DNA of 10,393 nucleotides from JBBIRM01 sp964517975 (GTDB lineage Bacteria; Desulfobacterota; BSN033; UBA1163), in assembly GCA_964517975.1 (NCBI GenBank), contig CAZFDM010000225.1, positions 1-10,393 on the forward strand, in the 5' to 3' direction. The position numbers and the translations under genes were made by a program. Below are positions 1 through 7,027 of this stretch, piece after piece; the first letter of the stretch is position 1; each line of letters starts with the position of its first letter. The notes below the pieces were generated by a model that was not told the DNA's origin, ran no database searches, and saw only the letters and a program-made list of their open reading frames with translations.

Positions 1-113
1 AAATCCCATGGAAACTGGCCAGTGGCATCGAGCTCTCCGGCTTTGGACTGAATACGCAGGGCCGTTTTGGAAGCCATTTGCCTGACCATCTCCCTCTCTT
101 GATCGATATTCAT
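1..113 (-). CDS. acyl-CoA dehydrogenase-like protein, N-terminal fragment
   Basis: The gene runs leftward and is cut by the window edge, so only about 37 residues are visible. They begin MNIDQERE and end ELDATGQFPWD. This resembles the extreme N-terminus of acyl-CoA dehydrogenases, where a helix with a QE..(V/I)R motif leads to an 'ElDetGqFPwe' segment before the FAD-binding core. Members of that family oxidise acyl-CoA thioesters to enoyl-CoA and pass electrons to ETF. The start is supported by AGGAG about 9 nt upstream (on plus coordinates roughly 123-127). No FAD or substrate residues are in view, so the substrate cannot be named. The long inverted repeat at 187-408 lies directly upstream and could be part of its leader. 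The family call rests on a short segment and is moderate. Confidence 0.6.
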   Translation of the reverse strand, partial: MNIDQEREMVRQMASKTALRIQSKAGELDATGQFPWD

Positions 114-186
114 TGGTAAAATCTCCTCATTGAAGTAATCATCTCTGAATAAATAAAGGAGATGAATTTTTCATGAATAAACCAAG

Positions 187-408
187 AGAGCTCTGAAAAA
201 ATATATCATAAACCATTTTTCAGTATGGGAGGGTAGGGGAAAAAACCTTCGGGCGGATACCTATAAAGGTTAAGCAATAACATTTATTTCCCTTAAACGG
301 CTTATGTTTCTTTAAGAAATGGTTAACAAATTAAAATGATCAATGTCCGCATCCGAAGGGTTTTGAACCTTACCCTCCCATATAAAGAGAAGTTTTTCAG
401 AGGTCTCC
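187..408. repeat. large imperfect inverted repeat (about 220 bp)
   Basis: Two arms of roughly 65-75 bases face each other across an AT-rich centre (about 262-340). The clearest matches are CTCTGAAAAA (191-200) with its complement at 393-402, a perfect 12-bp block TATGGGAGGGTA (224-235) with its complement at 371-382, and CCTTCGG (246-252) with CCGAAGG (353-359). The left arm carries about 12 extra bases between the first two blocks. No protein is encoded and I saw no convincing target-site duplication. It could be a small non-autonomous transposable element (MITE-like), a structured leader of the leftward acyl-CoA dehydrogenase-like gene, or an unrecognised RNA. The paired blocks are seen directly; the function is unknown. 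Confidence 0.7.
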
Positions 409-449
409 GTAAAAAATAATCCATAGAAGGGGGATGTAAGAAGTAAAAA

Positions 450-480
450 AAAAGCGTCGGCATATTCTTCCGACGCTTTT
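450..480 (-). terminator. intrinsic terminator of the radical SAM gene
   Basis: A perfect 11-bp stem (AAAAGCGTCGG at 450-460, CCGACGCTTTT at 470-480) encloses a 9-nt loop. On the minus strand the hairpin is followed by a run of nine T, as expected for a Rho-independent terminator 26 nt after the stop codon of the leftward gene. The plus strand has only four T after the stem, so termination should be mainly leftward. It also insulates the acyl-CoA dehydrogenase-like gene to its left. Confidence 0.9.
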
Positions 481-506
481 AGAAGACTTCGTTTTTAAAC
501 CCTAAT

Positions 507-1928
507 TTATGAACCCGACTTCATCATCATGGAAGTTCCAATGGTTGAAGAGGTACAACTGGTCGTCACGGTGGGTTGTTTAAGGTACTCCTCCCTCCAC
601 ACCCTATCCGCAAAGACAGCGAATCTCGCTGCATAGGCATCCATCTCCTCTTTCATGGTGGTGACAACCTCTTCTGCGCCTGGGTGGGTGAAGTAGGGAT
701 GAGTCTCCTCAATGACTTCTCTGTATCTCTCAGGGTTATCGATGATCATGCAAGGCCTCAAGTGATTCTCATTATGGGGTTGCCTCTTTCGAATGGCCCT
801 AAAGAGGGGACTGTTTAGGGCTTCAGCCAAGGATACATCTTTGATATTATGCATTGCGATATGGGTATAGACACAGGGCTCCACATCCCCATTGGCATTG
901 ATATGGAAATATCTTCTACCTCCAGCAATACATCCTTGCACATGGGGACCATCATTCCAAAAATCAAGAATGAACATGGGTTTGGTCCTCCTAAAATACA
1001 TAACCTGTTTTCGTAGATGGTTTCGTTGCTCCGGGGTCACCATTAGGTTGATATCTCCCTGGCCATTGACAGGAAGGTAAAGAAAATAATTCTGTGAAAC
1101 TATTCCTTTCTTCAAAAGCATGTCAATCCATTCTTCAGAGGAGACCACATAGACATTGTCCTTCGTTACAGTGGCTGATGATCCAAACAGGACATGGGCT
1201 TCTCGAAGATGATCCATGGCCTCCATGATCTTTTTAAAGACTCCAGGGCCTCTCCACCGGTCAGTCTCTTCTTCATAACCTTCACAACTGACCACGACCA
1301 TCGCATTTCCTAACTCCCTGATCCTTTCTGCCTTCTCCCTTGTCATCAATGTCCCATTGGTATAGACCTGGAAAAAGATCTGGGGATGCTCCTCAATCAT
1401 CTGAAAAAGATGAGGGTACATCAAAGGTTCTCCTCCTAAAACCGTTACAAAATGAAGTCCGATCTCCATACATTCTTTTAAGATCCGTTTCACCAGATCA
1501 TAAGGTAATCCTGGATGTCTCTGATACCCGAGCGTATAGCATCCCTTACACTTTAAATTACACTGCCAGGTAGGGCTGAGGATCATCACAAATGGGGGTC
1601 GAAACCCATGCTCCTTCTCAAACTGATCCCTCTTCTTATTTCCAAGAAACCAGGCATTATGGAAAAGTGTGTTAAAAACAATCGTCCTGTTCTTTGGAGG
1701 AAGATACTCAAGGATCCCTCTAAAAAGTCTTTTGGCGGGATGGGTTGGGTCTTGAAGGTATGCCCTGATGCCCTGGATAGCCTTTAAAATTTCTTGATCC
1801 GAAGTGAGACGTTCTGCCAGGTAGGTGAGTTGAACTAACCTCTCGTCTGAAATCCTGTTTAGAAGTTCAACGATCATCTTTGAGGCTTGATACCCAGAAA
1901 AATTTTGAATCTGTTCTGTAAAACCCAT
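507..1928 (-). CDS. radical SAM protein with SPASM-like C-terminal cysteines
   Basis: A 473-residue enzyme. Residues 1-110 form a mainly helical N-terminal extension with no cluster motif. The radical SAM core starts near 112, with the [4Fe-4S]/SAM motif C123-x3-C127-x2-C130 in CNLKCKGCY and the SAM-binding GGEPL at 165-169. The C-terminal part has C333, C352 (in NANGDVEPC) and C393, a SPASM/twitch-like set that probably holds an auxiliary cluster. The tail (452-473) is Ser/Thr-rich with C458. Such proteins generate a 5'-deoxyadenosyl radical; many SPASM members modify peptides, but here the substrate is unknown. A longer reading from 1973 is open, but the ATG at 1926-1928 has AGGAGG at 1935-1940, 6 nt away, and the longer form would overlap the upstream small gene. 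That gene ends 23 nt upstream, so the two probably form an operon closed by the terminator at 450-480. Cobalamin-binding motifs were not seen. Confidence 0.88.
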   Translation of the reverse strand: MGFTEQIQNFSGYQASKMIVELLNRISDERLVQLTYLAERLTSDQEILKAIQGIRAYLQDPTHPAKRLFRGILEYLPPKNRTIVFNTLFHNAWFLGNKKRDQFEKEHGFRPPFVMILSPTWQCNLKCKGCYTLGYQRHPGLPYDLVKRILKECMEIGLHFVTVLGGEPLMYPHLFQMIEEHPQIFFQVYTNGTLMTREKAERIRELGNAMVVVSCEGYEEETDRWRGPGVFKKIMEAMDHLREAHVLFGSSATVTKDNVYVVSSEEWIDMLLKKGIVSQNYFLYLPVNGQGDINLMVTPEQRNHLRKQVMYFRRTKPMFILDFWNDGPHVQGCIAGGRRYFHINANGDVEPCVYTHIAMHNIKDVSLAEALNSPLFRAIRKRQPHNENHLRPCMIIDNPERYREVIEETHPYFTHPGAEEVVTTMKEEMDAYAARFAVFADRVWREEYLKQPTVTTSCTSSTIGTSMMMKSGS

Positions 1929-1934
1929 CTCTCT

Positions 1935-1940
1935 CCTCCT
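1935..1940 (-). promoter_or_regulatory. ribosome binding site deciding the radical SAM start
   Basis: On the minus strand this reads AGGAGG, 6 nt before the ATG at 1926-1928. It rules in favour of the internal start (MGFTEQ...) over the in-frame ATG 45 nt further upstream, which has no comparable site and lies inside the preceding small gene. Confidence 0.85.
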
Positions 1941-1951
1941 ATTATGTTCAA

Positions 1952-2092
1952 TTAGCCTTGTAGCGCTGACCAAAACCCCAAAATGGAGATAGCAATCCCT
2001 ACCACCAATTCATTAATGAGGTTTCCGTTGATGGTGAAGGAAGCAATGATAAGCCAAATTCCTAAGAAACCAATAAACCAGTTACGCCACAT
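1952..2092 (-). CDS. small two-helix membrane protein, SPW-like
   Basis: This 46-residue frame reads MWRNWFIGFLGIWLIIASF, then a short polar turn TINGN, then a second hydrophobic stretch VVGIAISILGFW, ending SALQG. The pattern of a W-rich start, a GxLGxWLIIxxF helix, a short Asn-containing loop and a (V)VGIxIxILGFW helix resembles one unit of the SPW-repeat membrane family, whose function is unknown. The composition (Trp at 2, 5, 13 and 41, two clean helices) argues against a chance frame. It ends 23 nt before the radical SAM start, so co-transcription is likely. Weak point: no Shine-Dalgarno sequence is visible before the ATG. The frame stays open for about 30 codons upstream but without another ATG, GTG or TTG start. 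The family resemblance is from memory of the pattern. Confidence 0.62.
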   Translation of the reverse strand: MWRNWFIGFLGIWLIIASFTINGNLINELVVGIAISILGFWSALQG

Positions 2093-2178
2093 TAAAATCA
2101 GAAAAAAGCAAATTCTATACCATAAATCACTTTTGATCGATGTATGGACATGGTCTAAAAATGCTATAATATCAAATA

Positions 2179-2208
2179 GTTAGAATCTTTTAGGAAAGCG
2201 GATTTCAA
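2179..2208 (-). promoter_or_regulatory. possible weak sigma-70 promoter for the small gene / radical SAM unit
   Basis: On the minus strand TTGAAA (2203-2208) is followed after 18 nt by TCTAAC (2179-2184), a 4/6 match to the -10 consensus. It is the best candidate I found upstream of the small membrane gene, but the region is AT-rich and such matches arise easily by chance. No sigma-54 type -24/-12 element was seen here. Confidence 0.25.
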
Positions 2209-2298
2209 TTGTTAAGGAGTAAATATTTCGATATCCGTGATCTTTTTTTTCGCAGTTTTATAGGAGAGTTAATTGATTCTTTAAAAACAGGATGTTAA

Positions 2299-2319
2299 AT
2301 GCGAATATTTCACTCGCAT
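2299..2319 (-). terminator. possible weak terminator after the response regulator
   Basis: ATGCGA (2299-2304) pairs with TCGCAT (2314-2319) around a 9-nt loop, about 50 nt after the stop codon of the leftward response regulator. On the minus strand the nearest T run (TTTTT) follows only about 11 nt later, so this is not a textbook intrinsic terminator. The rest of the stretch 2093-2368 is AT-rich and I see no gene in it. Confidence 0.3.
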
Positions 2320-2368
2320 CTTTACGCTTTTTTAACGCAATTTTCTTCAATTTACACAAATTTAGAGT

Positions 2369-3787
2369 TCATTTTCCTTCTTTAAATGATTCCCTAATCT
2401 GTTTAATATCAATTTGATGCTTTCGAATAAGATTCTGAAGCTGTCTTCGATCCATCTTTACATCAATGGCTGTCTTCGTAATATTGCCCCCATTTCTTTT
2501 CAAGGCCTCATTTAAGAAAACCCTTTCGATCTCTTCCTCTGCCTTTCGCCTTAATTGCCACTTCATCCTTTTTAACTCTTCGCCATCTTTTGGAATTAGG
2601 CCAATGGGGAATACCTTCTCACCTCTTATCTCTGGAGGGAGATCCATTAAATCGATTCGATTCGATTGGGTAAGCAGGATGGTTCGGAGGACTACGTTTT
2701 CCAACTCCCTCACATTTCCAGGCCATGAATAGTTTTCTAAGGCCTCAAGGGCTTTTTCTGAAAACTCAAGATGTCTTCCCTTCGCCTCCTTCTTATATTT
2801 TTCAATAAAGTGTGCGACCAATAGAGGGATGTCCCCCTTTCGTTCCCTCAGGGGTGGAAGTTTGATGTGAACCACGTGAAGTCGATAATAAAGGTCTTCC
2901 CTGAACTCTCCTGAATCGACCGCTACCTTTAGATCCCTATTGGTGGCAGTAATAAACCGAACATCCACCTCGATCTCCTCCATCCCTCCTATTCGCATGA
3001 AGGGATAACCTTCCATCGCTCTCAAGATCTTGACTTGAAGTTCCTTGGACATCTCCCCAATTTCATCAAGAAAAAGAGTTCCCCGGTGGGCCAATTCGAA
3101 ACTCCCAACCTTCCTTCTGCCTGCTCCAGTAAAGGCCCCCTTCTCATAGCCAAAGAGTTCACTTTCTAAAAGTTCTCTTGGGATGGCAGAACAATTGACC
3201 ACAATAAAAGGGAAACCCGCTCGGGGGCTGTTTAGATGAATGGCTCGGGCTACCAACTCCTTTCCGGTACCACTTTCCCCTTCGATCAAGATAGTGGCTT
3301 TGCTGTCAGCAACTTGCCGAACGATTTCCATCACCTCTTTCATCTTCGGATGTTTGCTGACAATCGTATCGACTCCATAGAGGGCCTTGATCTCCTGTTT
3401 GAGTTGTCGATTTTCATTTAACAGGTCGGCCTGCCGAAGTGCTTTATTAATAATCAATTGAACCTCTTCCATCTTGATAGGCTTAAGAAGGTAGTCCGTC
3501 GCACCCTCCTTCATCGCAGAAACCGCTGATTCAATCGTTCCATAGGCAGTGATGAGGATGACCGGCACATCGGCCCGAAGCTTTCTCACTTCGTGCAGTA
3601 AACTGATTCCATCCCTTTCAGGCATCTTCATATCTGTTAGGACGAGGTTGATATCATTCTCTTTGAAAAGGCGAAGGGCCTCCTCTCCATCTTTGGCCAG
3701 AACAACTCGATACTGATCCTGAAGATTGACCTCAAGAATTCGTCTCATCTTTTCTTCGTCTTCAGCGAGGAGGATAGTGGGTTTCAT
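2369..3787 (-). CDS. NtrC-family sigma-54-dependent response regulator
   Basis: The 472 residues show the full three-domain layout. The receiver domain (1-120) has the acidic pocket E9/D10/E11, phosphoacceptor D52 in LTDMKMPERDG, T80 and K102. The AAA+ sigma-54 interaction domain (about 142-380) has Walker A GESGTGKE (170-177), the sigma-54-contacting GAFTGA loop (217-222), Walker B LFLDE (238-242) and the WPGNVRELEN segment (355-364). A Fis-type helix-turn-helix lies at about 424-459. All key residues are intact, so it should be a phosphorylation-controlled ATPase that opens sigma-54 promoters. It starts 3 nt after the stop of the histidine kinase, its evident partner, and its ribosome site (GAAGG) lies within that gene's end. 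Targets are unknown; no convincing -24/-12 sigma-54 promoter was found in this window. A PrsR-type regulator (PEP-CTERM/exosortase system) is a possible alternative that cannot be settled here. Confidence 0.95.
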   Translation of the reverse strand: MKPTILLAEDEEKMRRILEVNLQDQYRVVLAKDGEEALRLFKENDINLVLTDMKMPERDGISLLHEVRKLRADVPVILITAYGTIESAVSAMKEGATDYLLKPIKMEEVQLIINKALRQADLLNENRQLKQEIKALYGVDTIVSKHPKMKEVMEIVRQVADSKATILIEGESGTGKELVARAIHLNSPRAGFPFIVVNCSAIPRELLESELFGYEKGAFTGAGRRKVGSFELAHRGTLFLDEIGEMSKELQVKILRAMEGYPFMRIGGMEEIEVDVRFITATNRDLKVAVDSGEFREDLYYRLHVVHIKLPPLRERKGDIPLLVAHFIEKYKKEAKGRHLEFSEKALEALENYSWPGNVRELENVVLRTILLTQSNRIDLMDLPPEIRGEKVFPIGLIPKDGEELKRMKWQLRRKAEEEIERVFLNEALKRNGGNITKTAIDVKMDRRQLQNLIRKHQIDIKQIRESFKEGK

Positions 3788-3790
3788 CTC

Positions 3791-5908
3791 TTAGCCTTCT
3801 CTTTCCAGTGGGAGAGAGATGGTGAAAGTGCTTCCACCTCTGTCCCCTTCTACCAGAGCGATCTCTCCTCCATGTTGAGTGATAATTCGGTGGGCAATAA
3901 AAAGTCCGAGTCCTGTCCCTCTTTCTTTGGTCGTAAAGAAGGGCTCAAAGATCCTGGTCTGGACTTCTTTGGGAACCCCTTTGCCTGTGTCACTAAATCT
4001 CACCATCACGTTATCCTTCTTATCCTCCCTAACCGAAATCCGGAGCACTCCTCCTTGGGGCATGGCCTCCAAAGCATTGATGCACACGTTCATAAAGGCC
4101 TGCCTGATTTGATCCACATCAACCTTAACCCACAAGGGCTTCGGGGGAATCTCTTTCTGAATCTCGACCCGATGGGTATGAGCCTGAGGTAAAATAAGAA
4201 GGAGCGTCTTCTCTAAAATTTCCAGGAGGTTACATCTTGCCTTCTTGGGTTCTTTGGGTTTTGAAAAATCGAGAAAGGTCCCAATCAGGCTATCGATCCT
4301 TTTTGACTCCTCAAGGATATAATCCATCATCTCCGCTCTGATCTTTGGGTCTTCATGTTTCTGTAACGTCTCAACCGATCCCGTAATAATCCCTAATGGA
4401 TTTCGAATCTCATGGGCAATCCCAGCCGCCAACTCTCCGATAGCCGCCATTTTCTCTGCTTGCATCATCTGTCGGTCTTTCAAACTCATCTCCCTGTAGA
4501 TGAGGGTTCTGGAGAGTGCCAAAGTCGCTTGATTTGAAAAGGCCTCGATGAGTTCTAACTCCTCAACGGTATAGTCTTTCTGAGACCTTTTGCTTCCCAA
4601 TAAGAGAAAGCCCAATAACTTCCCTTTAAGAACAAAAGGGGAGACGACCACCCACCCTCTCTCTATGAGGAGGCTGATCTCTTCTCGATTTCCTGACTCC
4701 TCTCGGAGGTGTTCCAAGTCAATCGCCCGTCCCTCCAATAGGATTCTCTCTATCAGAGGGTGATGGGATGAAAATATGATCTCCTCTTGGGAAGGGGTGC
4801 CAAAAATCATCTGGTATTCATTGACCTCGCTTTTCAGGAAAAAGAAGGCAATGGCATTGACATGGAAGGTTTGATCGATAAACTCCACTGTCTTCTTGGC
4901 TACCTCATCAAGGTCCACCAGTTCAGTCAAGGTTCGGCTGAACTCTGTCAGCTTAGTTCGAAAACGGACTCTCTCCATGTAAAAATATTGGTCAATCCAG
5001 TCCCCCACTTTCTTTTGGATTGGTCTGAACATGAAGACTAATATTAAGATAAGAGCGGACTCAACCACGATAGACCTTCCATAGGCCTTTTGGGAGATGG
5101 CCTCCCCAATATTTTTGATAAGGAGAATGTAAATCGCTAAGATCATAGCGGAAACAGAAGAATAAACAATTCCTCCGCGAATGATCAGATGAATGTCTAA
5201 AAGCCGGTATTTAATCAGGGCTATGGCAAAGAAAACGCTCACCAGAATCGAATACAGACTCGCCAGGAAGAAGAGAGGCCAGCCCAATTTGAGAAAATGG
5301 TTGCAGAGGTTAAGGACCGTTCCAACAATGGCCATGGAGATGATGCCAAAGATTAGATATTTGATTTGAAGTTTCTGTTTTGGGATCTTTGTCCGGCGAA
5401 GGGATTGGAGGAGATTCTTGATCCCCCAATAGATGCAAATTCCCGAAAAGAGGGCAACCCATCCAATGAAGATTAAAAAGATTAAAGGCTCCTCAAACTG
5501 AATGCCGTAATAGAACACATTGCTTAATTCTTTAAATCTCCGAATATCAATTCGAAAGATAGAAAAGAAAGAGACCAGACTGGCCACGGGGATGATGGAA
5601 AGAATGGCTAACCTCTTTCCTCTCAGCCAAGGAGTTTGTATTCTCAAAGGGAAAACGAAAGAGAAATAAAGGAAGAAGAGAGGGGCCAGGACCAACCCAA
5701 TAAAAATAATCTTCACCCCCAGGATGGCGTGGGCGGGGTTGAGGCTGTTGATCATGATGAGTTCTCCTAAGTTCCATGTAGCAAAAGAAAGGACAAAACA
5801 CCCGAAGAGTTGGTGTGCAACATCCCTTGGTTTACTGGAGATGACAAGAAGGCAGATGGTGAGGTTCATAGTGAAAGCAAGGGCTGAAGGAAGGGCTAAG
5901 ATGTTCAT
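3791..5908 (-). CDS. membrane-bound sensor histidine kinase with GAF domain
   Basis: A 705-residue kinase. The N-terminal third has about nine hydrophobic segments (roughly 4-24, 33-53, 61-86, 100-118, 141-163, 180-201, 211-234, 242-264, 279-297), a polytopic sensor like the 7TM histidine kinase N-terminal family plus extra helices. A GAF-like domain follows (about 325-470). The HisKA domain has H499 in the H-box AHEIRNPL. The ATPase domain has the N-box around N607-N611 (NVCINALEAM), the G1 box DTGKGV (640-645), FEPFFTT (654-660) and the G2 box GTGLGL (664-669). It should autophosphorylate on H499 and pass phosphate to D52 of the adjacent regulator. The signal is unknown. The architecture (many helices, GAF, kinase, adjacent NtrC-type regulator) also fits PrsK of PEP-CTERM systems, but no exosortase or PEP-CTERM gene is visible to support that. 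The ribosome site is weak (GAGAGTGGG before ATA-ATG). Confidence 0.93.
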   Translation of the reverse strand: MNILALPSALAFTMNLTICLLVISSKPRDVAHQLFGCFVLSFATWNLGELIMINSLNPAHAILGVKIIFIGLVLAPLFFLYFSFVFPLRIQTPWLRGKRLAILSIIPVASLVSFFSIFRIDIRRFKELSNVFYYGIQFEEPLIFLIFIGWVALFSGICIYWGIKNLLQSLRRTKIPKQKLQIKYLIFGIISMAIVGTVLNLCNHFLKLGWPLFFLASLYSILVSVFFAIALIKYRLLDIHLIIRGGIVYSSVSAMILAIYILLIKNIGEAISQKAYGRSIVVESALILILVFMFRPIQKKVGDWIDQYFYMERVRFRTKLTEFSRTLTELVDLDEVAKKTVEFIDQTFHVNAIAFFFLKSEVNEYQMIFGTPSQEEIIFSSHHPLIERILLEGRAIDLEHLREESGNREEISLLIERGWVVVSPFVLKGKLLGFLLLGSKRSQKDYTVEELELIEAFSNQATLALSRTLIYREMSLKDRQMMQAEKMAAIGELAAGIAHEIRNPLGIITGSVETLQKHEDPKIRAEMMDYILEESKRIDSLIGTFLDFSKPKEPKKARCNLLEILEKTLLLILPQAHTHRVEIQKEIPPKPLWVKVDVDQIRQAFMNVCINALEAMPQGGVLRISVREDKKDNVMVRFSDTGKGVPKEVQTRIFEPFFTTKERGTGLGLFIAHRIITQHGGEIALVEGDRGGSTFTISLPLEREG

Positions 5909-5958
5909 TATCCCACTCTCTTTTAAATGGCTTTAATTTCTCTCTTCAAATAGTTTTT

Positions 5959-5987
5959 ATTATATCATATCATAAGGCCCATCTCTA
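5959..5987 (-). promoter_or_regulatory. sigma-70 type promoter for the kinase/regulator pair
   Basis: On the minus strand TAGAGA (-35, 5982-5987, 4/6 match) and a perfect TATAAT (-10, 5959-5964) are separated by 17 nt. Initiation near 5952 would leave a leader of about 44 nt before the kinase ATG. Its -35 box directly abuts the -35 box of the rightward promoter. Confidence 0.55.
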
Positions 5988-6016
5988 TTGAAATTTCGTT
6001 AAAAATCATCTATTGT
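5988..6016 (+). promoter_or_regulatory. sigma-70 type promoter for the rightward envelope gene run
   Basis: TTGAAA (5988-5993) and TATTGT (6011-6016) are separated by exactly 17 nt. Initiation near 6023 would place the GGGGAGG ribosome site (6035-6041) and the TTG start at 6046 on the transcript. The upstream TTG at 6013 would fall inside the -10 box, which is an argument against using that codon as the start. Confidence 0.55.
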
Positions 6017-6045
6017 GGTTCCTGATTATCTCTTGGGGAGGCCTT

Positions 6046-6993
6046 TTGAAAAGGCTCACGATTAAAAAGATCAAGGATGGTTTGGGAGATTGGGTTGGCA
6101 ATCTTTTCCTCACTTGCTCCATCGTGGCGTTTAGGTTCATTCCTTTTAAAGGCCTTCGTCCTCTTGGAAAGATCATGGGGAGGGCTGCTTTTTACCTCAT
6201 TGGGAAATATAGACACCGGGTGAGGAGCAATCTTTTGATAGGTTTTGGAAAAGAAAAATCCCTTGCCGAAATTCGAAAACTTGCCAAGGATGTCTTTTAT
6301 CACTTCACCCTAACCCCCCTGGAAACCCTCTATTTTGTTGCAAACGCCCACAAGGCTGAAACATTGATCCAATATATCACCATCGAAGGAAAGAGATATT
6401 TGGACGAGGCATTGGCAAAAGGGAAAGGGGTCATTGGCCTTGGGGCTCATCTGGGTTCCTTCACCCTCCTTGGAACAAGACTGGCTATAGAAGGCTATCC
6501 TTTTAACATTATTATCAATGAAGGGAGTTTCCCAAATTTATCAAACCGCCTTGCTCGGTATCAAAAGATCTTGGGTCAAAAGCCCTTCTCTCCCAAAAGG
6601 AATATCTCTATGGTCAAAAACTCTTTAAATTGCCTCAGGCAAAATGAGATTCTATACCTCATTGCAGACGAACAACAGAGACGGGGAGGAATACCTGTCC
6701 CATTCTTTGGCCAGGTGGCCTATACTCCACCTGGACCTGCCATCTTCTCACTTAAAACTGGAGCACCCATCCTCCCGATGTTTATCCTTCGGGAAGGTGG
6801 CCTCCCCATGAAACTGGTGATCTATCCTCCTGTGGAATTAGAAGGATCCCCAGATAAAAAAGAAGAGATCGAAAAACTGACTGCTCAATTTACAAAAGTG
6901 ATTGAGGAAACCATACGAAAATATCCCGAGCAATGGGCTTGGCTTAACCGCCGTTGGAAATTACCCTATCCAAACAGAAAAAGGTTATCTTGA
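6046..6993 (+). CDS. lipid A acyltransferase-like protein (LpxL/HtrB superfamily)
   Basis: From the TTG at 6046 the protein is 315 residues, close to the usual 300-320. It belongs to the lysophospholipid/lipid A acyltransferase superfamily that transfers acyl chains from acyl-ACP at the inner membrane. Visible features are a hydrophobic N-terminal segment, the block IGLGAHLGSF with H135, then ADEQQRRGG..VPFFG (about 207-222), TGAPILP (238-244) and the C-terminal QWAWLNRRWK (296-305). In LpxL the catalytic motif is H-x4-E; here the acidic position is Thr (T140), and the usual His of the WLHRRWK motif is Asn. It may be a divergent acyltransferase with another substrate, or catalytically changed. 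An in-frame TTG at 6013 has no ribosome site and overlaps the predicted -10 box, so the TTG at 6046 (GGAGG 4 nt upstream) is preferred. It leads the run into gmhA, 34 nt downstream. Confidence 0.85.
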   Translation: MKRLTIKKIKDGLGDWVGNLFLTCSIVAFRFIPFKGLRPLGKIMGRAAFYLIGKYRHRVRSNLLIGFGKEKSLAEIRKLAKDVFYHFTLTPLETLYFVANAHKAETLIQYITIEGKRYLDEALAKGKGVIGLGAHLGSFTLLGTRLAIEGYPFNIIINEGSFPNLSNRLARYQKILGQKPFSPKRNISMVKNSLNCLRQNEILYLIADEQQRRGGIPVPFFGQVAYTPPGPAIFSLKTGAPILPMFILREGGLPMKLVIYPPVELEGSPDKKEEIEKLTAQFTKVIEETIRKYPEQWAWLNRRWKLPYPNRKRLS

Positions 6994-7027
6994 CAGTTTG
7001 GAGAAGGAGGGATAATATCTGAGTTCA

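Noticed and set aside
1929..1973. N-terminal extension of the radical SAM protein starting at 1973
   Set aside because: No ribosome site, the residues (MVSATRLIEHNRRRE) are not part of any recognised domain, and it overlaps the upstream small gene. The internal ATG has a strong AGGAGG.
2160..2175. TATAAT-like sequence on the plus strand at 2165-2170
   Set aside because: No -35 box at 16-18 nt and no rightward gene downstream; chance match in AT-rich DNA.
1983..2183. 66-residue open frame on the plus strand
   Set aside because: It lies opposite the small membrane gene at 1952-2092, whose minus-strand translation is far more protein-like, and it has no ribosome site or recognisable motif.
3791..5908. 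Firm assignment of the kinase and regulator as PrsK/PrsR of an exosortase (PEP-CTERM) system
   Set aside because: The layout is compatible, but no exosortase, PEP-CTERM protein or exopolysaccharide gene is in the window, so only a generic call is justified.
6010..6303. 97-residue minus-strand frame over the start of the acyltransferase gene
   Set aside because: It is a shadow of the well-supported plus-strand gene and shows no motif.
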